64,000 bases of DNA from Chrysaora quinquecirrha (Eukaryota; Cnidaria; Scyphozoa; Semaeostomeae; Pelagiidae), in the NCBI GenBank assembly GCA_014526335.1, contig JACTAT010000040.1:7536045-7600044 (forward strand), given 5' to 3'. Shown here piece by piece: positions 25,182-37,100 of this stretch. Every line of letters starts with the position of its first letter. The stretch's first letter is position 1. Under the pieces are notes generated by a model. It was given only the letters and a program-made list of their open reading frames with translations. It ran no database searches and was not told where the DNA came from. Made by a program: the position numbers and the translations under genes.

Positions 25182-28100
25182 ATGTCTACCCACGTGATGT
25201 TATCCTACCAATGGGATAACCAGAATCTTGTCAAGAGTGTTTATGAAAGTTTGGTAAGCCGTGGGCTGCCAGCATGGATGGATATCGAAGGCGGAATGTC
25301 AGGAAACATCAATGATAGGTAAAAAATATAGTTACTTTTAGTTATAATCCTATCATTTACATAGAGTTACATATAGTTACATTTATTGTATTGTAAAATC
25401 AATAGACTTTTTCAAAGGGGTCTGGGTCGGCGCAACATTTTTCAGGAAGATGGCGGTCGTCTTGAGTAAGGGAATCCTCTCTGCACGCAACAACAAGGGT
25501 TGCGGTCGCTTTAAGAGAGGTAGTTCAGTAATTTTGCTTTAAATTCGCGAATATTGAAAGGCAAAGAGAGAAAAGGAATCTGTGACAAAAAATGTTGAAA
25601 ACTTCTGCGGAAATTCAGGAAACAAGGTGCAAGTAAATAAAAAAGGAAAATACACGATTAAACGCTTCCTGGAGCAGATAACCTGGGACTTGCATACTTT
25701 CTTTCAAGTTTACTCCAATAAACATGGATTTGAAGCAAAACTTGTTGCACTATCTCTCCTGACGCGACTCTGCAATTCAGGTCTTTGCAAGCTTTGTAGC
25801 TTATTATAGCGAAATAAAGCAAGGTTTATTCTGTTCTATTTCAGCATGGCATATGGAGTTGACAATGCAGTAGTTGTTGTGCCGTTTATGACTCAAAAAT
25901 ATTTGGTGAATTTTTAACTCATTTCGTCTTTATTCATTTCTGATTTACTTGCTTTAGAGGATTGATTTAATCGAGGATGTTCCACAGAAAGTATAACATG
26001 ATATGATATGATATGATATGATATATATTTCTTTTATGTTAGTTACAACAAATAGTGATATACACTAATTCATACTAACATTAAGCAACCATAGGAATTG
26101 CATTGATCAACTCATTTAGTGCAAAAGGAGCACTCGCATTTTTTAGCGAGGAACCAAGTTTTGATCAAATTTTTAAACTGTTTAGTGTTACTCGCCGTTT
26201 TGATTTCATTAGGAAGGAATTCCATATTTTTGGCCCTTGATAACATAAGGACTTAATGCCAAAGCCTGTGGTTCTAACTTTTGGTATTTCAAGAAGATTT
26301 GTGCTCCGTAGATTGTGGTCTAGTTTTTTAGGTAAAAAATAGTCCTTCATAAAAACAGGATTTAGGTTATTCAAAGTTTTGAATACCTCTAAAGCAAGGA
26401 GCCTTATCGACTGTATATGAATGGTGGTCTCCATTGAATCAGATAGTAGTTTTTCATACGTAGAAGTATAGTCAGAATATGCAAGTCGTAGTGCTCTCTC
26501 ATTTATCTTTTCTAGTTTGTCTTGGCTCCCTTTGGTGCATAACATCCAAATAAGTGGACAGTAATTAAAGTGGCATAAGATAAACGAGTTAATTATAATT
26601 TTCTCTCTTTTCCCCATGAACCTAGCTAAGCGTTTTAGAGAATTAAGTTGTTTTGCTGCTTTTTACAAATTTTATCAATATGGGCATCAAATTTTAAACT
26701 TTCATCTATCTCTATACCTAGCAGAGTTACATTAGTTTCGACTTTTATTTTAGATTCTCATTAATTTCAAAATGTTCTATGTTCTTGTTTTTATTTCCAA
26801 TAGTAATGGCTTGGAATTTAGAACCATTAGCAGTCATTTCGTTTGACTTAAACCATTCAAGACATTTATTGGTGTTTATTTTATCAAATTTATTAATTCT
26901 TCAGTGCTTGAGGTGGTCACTGTCAGTGTGTTGTCATCGGCAAAATTACAGAGAGACCCATCACTGAGGTTATAAAAGATATCATTTATAAAGGAGTTGA
27001 AGAGAAGAGGTCCTAGTATTGAACCTTGTGGGACACCTTGTCCTAATTCATCCCAAGAGCTATATTGTCCTTTTACTTTTACTCTTTGCTTTCTATCTGA
27101 CAAATAATTCTGGATGAATAAGAGTGAATTTTCTTTTATCCCATAAGCATGTAGTTTTGCAAGTAGAAGATTCTTTGGGAGACAATCAAAAGCTTTTGAT
27201 AGATCCATTAGAATCGCCCCTATATGTGCATTTTGCTCTAGTCCTTTTCTCCAGTTTTCTATTAATCTGAAAAGTGCATGTTCGGATGAAAATGCTTTCT
27301 GTACGCACATAAATATGGAGAAAATTTACCTTGGAGAAAAGGGAAAGCTGAAGTTCTATAACTTTTTCAAAAACTTTAGAGAATGTAGTAAGTAGACTGA
27401 TTGGCCTGTAATTTTCTTTGTTAAATGGATCCTTTTCTTGTACACTGGTGTGACTATTGCCTTTTTAAAGAATTAGGAATGTACCTTGCGAAATACATTT
27501 GTTAATTATATCAAGTAAAGGTTTAAGGATAATATCTACAGAGATTTTTAGAAATTTGGCATTTATCATATCATGACCCATCGCTTTTTATGATTAAGAT
27601 CAAGAATAATTTGCTTAAGCACTGGTGCTGGAACTGATAGGAAATTGAAAATTGATTCGTCTTGTAAATTAAGTTTTATTCTCCCAATACTAGGATGGTT
27701 CTCGAAGCCCTTGATGATTTCATCAATTGTCGGGTAGCTCCCAGCGTTCTTATTAGCTGTAGTGCTGGTTTGGCTAATGCTGACAAAATGTTTATTCATA
27801 ATTTCTGCAACAGATTGAGGGTTACTGACAAGACTATCGTTTTCAGATATTGTAATTTCAGAATCAGTGTGGCCTTTGCCGAAGAAGTAGGGTTTCAACT
27901 TCTTCCAAAATGTTTTGGAGTCAAGTGTGCCGTTTTGACAAATCTTGGTAAAGTAATCAGATTTCAGATGTTGACGAAGATTTGCACAGTGGTTTCTTTG
28001 CTTTTAAATCTTTCATAATTAACAGTAGTTTTGATTTGTTATAGGCATTTTTAAATTTAGTTCTTAGCATTATTGCTTTTCTATGTACCTTACTGAGGGG

Positions 28101-31100
28101 TTTATTATTTGCCCTAACTATTTTGGATTTTAATGGTGCGTGATAATTAACTATGCTATCGAACAAATCTTGAAAGTATTCGAATGCCTGATTGCCATCA
28201 TGAATGTATTGGCAAAGATAAAATGGTGTTTCTGAAAGATCTTTGCAGAAGGCATCCTCATTAAAGTTTTTTAAATCTCTGTAGCGAATTATATTAGGAT
28301 GGTGTTTGGGAATTGAAGATTTGCAAGTAGTAAGAATTAGCTTATGGAAGTCACTTAAAGAGGTTTCAATAGTTTTAGTATTTTTAAAATTATGTTTCCG
28401 GTTGGTAAGGATTACGTCAATTGATGACGGATTACAATTTGGTTTGTAACAAGTTGGCTCTTTGATGAGATTTGTGAGCCCAAGAGTAGAACAAATAGTT
28501 TTAAGGCTAGGATCGGTTGGAGTTAGATTCAGATCACCAATTATTATAAAATTATCATATTGTGAGGAACATTTATCAATCAATTTAATTATAGAATTTC
28601 TGAAAATTTTATTATCCGCATTTGGTGGATTGTATGCAGCAATGATGACCCATTTTTCTTTTCGTAGATTTAGTTCAAAGCATATATTTTCTATTTCTTC
28701 ATCTTCAAATTTGTCAGTTCTTCTGCTTTTGAAGGGTTCCTTGATGTAAACAAGGAGACCACCACCATGTGCATTTCTATCAGCACGATAAGGAGCCTTG
28801 TAACCAGGTATTAAAATTGTTCAGTTGCAAAGGAATCATCAAGTTTAGTTTCACTGATGATAATGCAGTCAAAAGAGCTCACTGTAATTAAATATTTGAG
28901 CTCACAAAATTTGTTTCTAATGCTATTTATGTTTAGGTGTGCAAGAATAGGGTTTTTTGGATTTTTGAAACGTGCCTCTTTTAGCTCTTTGTAACTAGTT
29001 GTGTCCCAATTCTTACTCTTATCAGGTGTGTGGTCTAGTAGCCGTCTCCCATTAAGTCATGCTAAATGACAAGTTTTAATGATAGTTATACCAGAGAGTA
29101 CAATGCTGCATTTAGGAGAATACTTCTGAATTTCTTTAGTCACCTCATGCAATTCTTCAGCAATTTGCTGTGGACTCTCGGTTGTGTTCATGATGTCGTT
29201 TACGCCACAATGCAAAACAATCATGTCAGGGTTCTTTGCAAGGCTAGGTTGAATATAGTGGATTAACTCCTTTACTTTCATGCCTCCAATACTAACTTTG
29301 TTTACCAAGGAACGAGGGATTTTGCAAGCTTATGTGGTAGAACATGTTTGATAATTGAATCTCCAATTATGACAATATGCTTTTTGCTCTGCAGATTTGC
29401 ATTTTGGTAGGAAGATTTGGGTTGGTGGCTTGTTGAGGATTTTGTGTTTGATTTGATGTTTGTTGTCTTTGTGCTTGGGTGTTGTTTGGCCTGGATGAAT
29501 TTGTGAATCTGTTGTTTTGGTTATTTGATGGTACCTTGGGAATGATTGCAGTTTTTGGCTTTGTTTGGTCAGTAAGTGGTAATTTGAAAGGACTGATAAA
29601 GTTGGAAGGATTTTCAGGCAAGTGTTGTAAATGGGGATGGTATAATTTAAGATTCAAGATCCAAGATCCAAGATCCAAGATCCCAGATATTAAGATCCCA
29701 GATATTAAGATCCCAGATATTAAGATCCCAGATATTAAGATCCCAGATATTAAGATCCCAGATATTAAGATCCCAGATATTAAGATCCCAGATATTAAGA
29801 TCCCAGATATTAAGATCCCAGATATTAAGATCCCAGATATTAAGATCCCAGATATTAAGATCCCAGATATTAAGATCCCAGATATTAAGATCCCAGATAT
29901 TAAGATCCCAGATATTAAGATCCCAGATATTAAGATCCCAGATATTAAGATCCCAGATATTAAGATCCAATACGTTTTTTATCTCTGAACATCAAAACAT
30001 TACACATAACGTCAATGGGATTTGAAGTTCACCAAAAGGAGGCTTTAAGTTTCCCGCGCTTTTTGCCTCTGACTGACCGCAGACAACAGATGGACGGCAT
30101 GGTCATGGAAAGGGAAGAAAAAGTAAGTTGGTTCGTTATTATCAAATTACTCGTTCCATTGCTTTACAATAAAGAAGTATTGTTTGGGGACGTGTTTGTT
30201 TTTCGAGTAAGAACATTTTTGTTCACTGGCTTGTTTTTATCGACTTTGAGACTAAAATTATAGTTATGTCATTTCACTTCTTACTCAGATTGCCAAAACT
30301 TTATTTAGAGCAATTCTGTCTAAATGTTGGATCTATACACTGCGTGATTTCCTAATAACGGATTTAATTCTTCAGCATTAGCAGTTTCGTGCTTTGCTGT
30401 TATTTTTTAATGGCTGTATTAGGAAAGTCTTCTGAAAGATTAGGAAAGTCTTCTGAAAGATTTTCTTCATTGAGGTTACATAAACTGCTAGGCCTAGGCA
30501 TCTAAACTGTTGGGTAAATGACAGACTTTTGTAGGTGATACCTGCATGATTGACAGTTACAAAATAAGGTGAATGATCTGTTATTTGACTGCTATTTACA
30601 GTTTCATTATATCTGACGTTAGAAAAGATATTATCAGTAGATGTGGATGAATTTTCTGATATTTGTGATTTGATTTGAGTTTCATTTATGAATCTTATCA
30701 GTTAAGCTACTTAAGTCTCTTTCATTTCAAGGGAAGGAAAGGAATTAGTTTCTGTTACAGATGGTTTTTGTATGAGCCTAGCTTATATTTCTTTAATGTC
30801 TCAAGGTATCCTTTAAGGGTATTTATCCCTTTCAACTCTCAAGGCTGGGAGTTCCATGGTTTTGCCCCAAGGATCTACAATAGTGAAGTACCACAGGATT
30901 GTGTGTGATAATAGACTGCATGCTGAATTGAAGGATTCTGGTTATTACAAAAAATTAATGGACTCAAGCAGGAACAAGGCAAAACCACGAAAAATAAGAC
31001 TACACCTTTTTTATATGGAGCACCTTTATAAGGAACTTGAGGCTTAAAATCCCCAAAAGATTAGGGACTTTTAAGGAACTGCTGAGGCTCGGATGAAAAA

Positions 31101-34100
31101 CTAGTAAGAATAATTTTTTTAAGAACAAGACGATTTGTGCAAAAAATAGCAGAATAACAATGTATTTCCCATCATTCTTCCAAAAAAAACTCCATTTGTA
31201 TTTTTTAGAATTAGAAAATGAAGCAAGTTTATATGAATTTGCTGTAAAAATTAGTATTCTCATTAGTATTAGTATCTCACAAAAAGGAACAGCATAAGAA
31301 AATTCAGCCTCATTTTGTTGAAAATTAAGGAACTCTAGCCTCAACTCAGAGTTAAGGTTCCTTATAAAAAAACGTGTGTATGTGCTGAATATTATGCTGT
31401 GGCATCCTTAACAGGCATTGTCACAGCAATGGCAATGAGACATTCTTCAGCCCACCCAGTAACATATGGTTTTCACAGTTTTAATTTCTTTGGGTCTCAA
31501 GGTGTTGAATAGTTTGCAAAAGGAGATCAAATATTTGGAATCAACAGAGTGTCCTGAAAAGCATGTGCGCTGTTTCAGTGGCTGCTGGCTCAGTTTTGTG
31601 ATGTTCATAATTGCGATGAACAGCAGAAACATTTTCAGGCATACTAAACCCTATTTCACATGGCATATTTTTTAGTTGCCTTCACGTGGGGCACTTTTGG
31701 CCCCCTTAATTTTCTCAGTACATGTTACAGCTATAGTAACCAAAACTTGGTATAAAGTACCAAGACCTCGCAGAGATTCAAAATATAGCTTTATATTTTG
31801 ATTTCCGAATGACACATTGCTAGGCAACAGGTTTTTGGTTTATGTTGGTTAATGTAGTATTTATGCAGTATTTATGTAGTTATCTAACTCTTGAGTAGCT
31901 CAGAAGGTCTTGATATCATAGGGTAACAACATTTAAGCAATATTTTATAATTTTCTACACATTTTGCCAAATTCTGCTATATAATTACGTTTTTGTCATA
32001 AAACACTAAGTATACTGGAGATCAAAGCACATTATTCTTGTGAAGCAAGCAATTGATATACCATTATCCATTATTCGTGCTCCCTGTTGTCTTTTCTACA
32101 AATTTTCAATTTAATACAAATTTTCGAAATTTTAACTGTTTTCTTTACATTTATGAGGTCATCAAAATGTATGACGTCATAGTTATCAAAATTATTGAAT
32201 TGGAAATAATGTGGAATGGAGAAACAAGCTTCTGATAGCAGAGGTACACAAGCAATTCATAGGCTGATAAGAATATTCATAATTCTATCATTTTTCGCAG
32301 AAATTGACATGAGGAATGGCCTTTAAAGTCCCAACACTGTTACCTGCAAGAGCAAGTAACCAATGGGTCTTTGCTCCAGACCTACCAACTTTCAATTGGA
32401 AGGATCTTAAGAATAAAGATATCATTGGACAGGGTAGTTTTGGGGTAGTATTCACAGCAGAGTATAACAGCGAAGTAATCGTTGTTAAGAAACTTCTCGG
32501 TGAAAATGATCATGAAAGAAAGCGATTTGTAAAGGAAGCTAGATTTCTGCACAATCTTCAAAGTGACTTTACTGTGAAATTTCTAGGACTGTCATCAAAT
32601 CCAATGAGCATGATGCTTGAGTACGAGTTCTTTGATTTTACCATATTTGGAAATGACAAACAAGTGACTTCACTTAAGGGTCTCATGACAAGTCTACATG
32701 AAGACTTTAGTTTTGAAGGGTTTCATACGCTGCCCCTAACAGCAGCTTGTCAAATTACTACAGCATTGGAGTACTTACATAACTTGCGTATTGCACATAG
32801 GGATTTAAAAACGCTTAATGTCACTGTTTCCAATAAGCATTACAGTTCCCTGAAGGATGGCAAAAAAATCGAAATGGAGTGGGGGAAATGTCCTGTGGTT
32901 TGCAAGCTAATTGATTTCGGGGAAAGTAGGTCCGAGATTCTACAGACTAACACCATTTTAAATTCGCACACGCAGAATTTAGATAGAGGAACTTTGGTAT
33001 ATATGGCACCAGAACTACTGGACCGGGGTACCATGCAAAAGTGTTGCCAAGAACACTTGCTTCGAGCTGATATTTGGAGCTTGGGTCTTATATTTTTCAT
33101 TCTGGTTTCACCCGATTTATCATTTCCTTACGAAAATGATCTTGCTGGTGCTGCCCCTGAACTGTGGCATGATATTGTGAAAAACAAGATAAAGAGTAAA
33201 TTGCAGCCAACAGCCAGCCCAAGATACATAAATCTACGAGATTCCATCTGGAGACCTATAAGGGAGGCACAGGATATGTGTCTTTGCTTCCACCCAGAAG
33301 ACAGAGCTGATGTCAGAGCTATTGGACGGTTTTTCAGAAGTAAAGAAGGGGAGCAACTAGAACCTGGTACTGAGTTGGCCCAAGGGAGCAACTTCACAGA
33401 CAGTAAAGCGCGTCCAGGTCTAGAATTGGATCAGACAGATCAACTCGGACATTCACTGAAATCTTGTCGTAATGAGTCAGAATCCATGGTTGCAGTGTCA
33501 TCAAGCAATGTTTCACATGAGGGAAGGGCTTATTCAGTTGTAAGCGAAATTAAAGCTCCGGATCAACCAGACGTTTTTGAAGTTTTGGACAATCTGTCAA
33601 TTCAAGAAGTGTCCCCAGTCGCCATTGAAGAAAAGGGATCACTGCTCAACAGCAGTAAGTGTGGCTATGCTCAGAAAGAAACGGTTGTGACTGAAGAAAG
33701 TAAAGAACTTGATACAGAGATAGACGACAGCGATTGCAAGATTATGAGTTCATTTGTTACAATGCCAAGTTCCTTGAAAGAACACAGAATTGACGGTGGA
33801 CATGTTACACTTCATCCGGAAACAAATGTTAATAATTCCAAAACTGAGACACCAGATATATGGAAAGGAGCCTCCATCAATTCTGATCTTAGCCCCGTTG
33901 TCTTCTTTGATGAATATCCTGTTCTACAATCAGGTTTGAAGAAGCGAATCACAGCTTACGATGCAGCAAGAGTTTTGCTAAATCCGGTAATCAATCCGAA
34001 GTTAATTTGCCAGTCAGTTCCATGCCGAGTGCAACGAAACTTGATGTTCATTGTCAATTTGCATGCACTCGACAATAACCTTGATATCACAGCAGACGAC

Positions 34101-37100
34101 AACGGAGCAACAAGAGGTGGCCAGGGCAGAAAGTCGCACGTGTATTGCAAAACAAGTGAAACAGCGATTGAATCCTTGAAAATTCAGATTGACATAGTTG
34201 ACAAGGAGGAAGATGAGGATTATTTTGTTCTAACAAAATACAATAGCACCTATGAGTCTGCGAAGGATTTCCACAGATGCATAGTTAAGTTACAGCCAAG
34301 TAGCGGTAGTGAGAAATTCTTCCAATACTGCATCATTCAGTACATCTTCGATGGAGAAGAACATCCATTTGAAGTGTTACCTCACAGAAATTCCAGGCGA
34401 CGAAATGCATGCTATAAGCAGACAGCCAAAAGCGTGCGGGAAAACCTTGTTGACGCCTTGTCATTCTGTAGCCCAAAAGAAGCTCTTTTTAATGTTTCTA
34501 ACTCTGCTGGCGGGTATTTGTCCGCAAAGTCTTCAGCATCTTTGCCAAGGAATTACAGACAAGCAGTTAATCTCAAGGCAGGCAACAAGGTCATATCAGA
34601 CCAAGGCTGCCATAGCACAAAGAGTGTACTTGCAGACTTGATGGAGCAATGCAAAAGGACAATAAACAACCACTCAAAGGCCTTCATATGGAAAGTTGAG
34701 GCTGCTCCCGAGCCTATGTGTATAATAGGCACAGAGAAATCTTTTTCTGAGCTTATTCGTTCATGTTGCACTGGTCCTCAGGGAGAGCACTCTGTACTAT
34801 GCATCGATCCCACATTTGACTTGGGAGAGTTTGCCTTCACTCCCACGTCATTCAGATCACAAGCCATTCTAAAAAGAGCAACCGGTAAAAGTGCTGTTTT
34901 CATGGGTCCTGCTCTGATCCACTACCGCAAGAAATTCAGTAGCTACCACTATTTTACCACATCCATGGTAAGCATAGATCCAAGATTACATTCTTTAAGA
35001 TGTTATGGAACAGACGGCGAAGAGAATCTCATCCAAGCTTGCGAAAAGACCTGGGCTTTTGCTGATTCTTTGAGATGTTTCCTTCACAGCAAGAAGAATT
35101 GCAAAAGTCACCTTTGTTCTTACCTCCCAAATGCAGTTGCCGACACATTTGTCAAAGAAATTTTTGGAGAGAAAATGGGTACACATTACGAAGAAGGCCT
35201 ATGTGATCTTGAGGATGCAGATACATTTGAGGCAGCTGTCAACTCACTGCGGGAAAATTGGATTGAAAGGGAAACACCGTATCGTGGTACATCATGCAGT
35301 GTGCCATATTTTCACGATTGGTTCAAGAATAATGTCACATCCTATATGAGGACTAGTATGCTGAAAGATGTTAGAGCCCGCAATGGCATAGATTCAATTT
35401 TCACGACCAACAGCAGTGAAAGCATAAATGCAGCTTTGAAGCGGAAAACAAATTACAAGGCTTTGGAGTTACAAGAATTTGTCAATACGATGAAAGAATT
35501 CTATGAAAACCAAGACGAGACAGTCCGTTCATCCTTTGTAGGGGATAGTGATCATATTCTAGCAGAAGCTTTCAAGGAATTTGAAATTGGTGAGTCGTAC
35601 TACAGGCTCTCAGCTGACCAACGTATGAAGCACGAACAAAAGTTTTATGCAAAATTATCTGCAGAGATCGCAAAGCCAAAGGCTATGCTCCCAAAAGCAC
35701 TTGTACTTCAAGGTACTAAAAGTCATCAAATTTGTGGTCTTGATCCCAAGCACTCCTTCAACTTGTTACAAAAGGCAGCTAGCATCATTGACAAGGGTTT
35801 AATTATTCCGTCATTCAGCAAAGGATCTTATCACGTAGCAAGTGGAAGTGCAGAAGAGAAGCCCCATTTTGTAAAGCGCATAAAGGCAGGTGAATACAAG
35901 TGTGATCCGGATGACCCAAGAAACGGATGCATAGCCTATAAGAAATCAAAGATTTGTTCACATGTTGTTGCTGCCTCAAAGGTCACTGGCGATTTTGACC
36001 AGTTGGTTGCAAAATTTGCAACCAAGAAAGACAAGCAACCCAATCTAGATAATTTAGCCAAGTATGGAATGCCCTCTGGTGCAGGAAAGAAGCCGTCTGA
36101 GATGAGGAAAAGAAGAGCAGTGCTACCTGTGGAGACAATAACAAAAGCTTCTGATAGATTCCAAAGCCAAGCCCCTTTGAAGGTAAAAATAGTGCATAGA
36201 AATGGCACTCATATTGCGTTTTCCAGCCAAGAAAAGGAGTACAACTTGGAGTTACTCGAGGACCACCCTCAAGTAAATGTTTGTGCAGGCTGTCGTGTTA
36301 AGTTTGCCAGAATGCCTAGTGGTAAACCATATCCACCACCATATGATTTGATTATCAGCCATCCTGAGCATGGATCGAAGAGGAATGCTGCTGGAGTGCT
36401 GCAAGTCTTCAACAAAATAAGCAAGCGGTACTACCACACCAACATTGCTTGTGTGCGAAATGGGAACAATGGATTAAACAGAGCCTTTTCTGCTGAAGCT
36501 CTAAGTTATGACAGAATATTGCAAAGACTAACAGATGAGCACAAAGAAGCTATGAAAAAGAATCTATTTTTGGACATTTTGTAAGTTATCTTTATTGATA
36601 TTTTACAAGTTTTACCCATTGACATTTAGTTTCAGACTCATTCGATTTGATGAAATGGATCAAGGGATGAGGAGCGAATTTCCAATAATCACTTATGATT
36701 CCAGTAAAGAGGGGAGGGCGATACGTCTTTGTCAATTACACTCTGATTCTAAATTTCGTGCAAGATTTGTTAAAAATCAAGTATTTGAGGCCTGTGACAA
36801 GGTAGGGCATTAGAAAAATGACTAAAATAATATGCAATACAACGATTGAAAGAAAAGTGTGTTTGTTCTTTAAAGATATAATTAGAAGTAAAGCTAAAGT
36901 TTTACTTTCAAAATCCAGTCATTTTTACTTTCATTGCATTGAAAGCAAGTTATGAAACATTATAAAAGCAATTTTTGCAAGACAAGTTTCGAAACATCTA
37001 GAAAAATTGAAGAAATCCCTAAATAAATCTTTATAAATCTCTATGAACCCCATAAATTTGATAAGAAAAGGCAAAGAGATTTAGAGATCCTATAAATCCC

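Noticed and set aside
29651..29970. CRISPR-like regular repeat array
   Set aside because: The 15-bp units are contiguous with no spacers, and an inverted partner lies at 38019-38243. It is the subterminal array of a DNA transposon.
29479..29988. Open frames with KIPDI / LNIWD repeats as a repeat protein
   Set aside because: The frame is open only because the 15-bp unit is a multiple of three and lacks stops on both strands. It starts in LINE sequence and crosses a transposon end.
32840..36437. Minus-strand frames overlapping the kinase-transposase gene
   Set aside because: They are short shadows of a 1422-codon frame with clear domains on the other strand.
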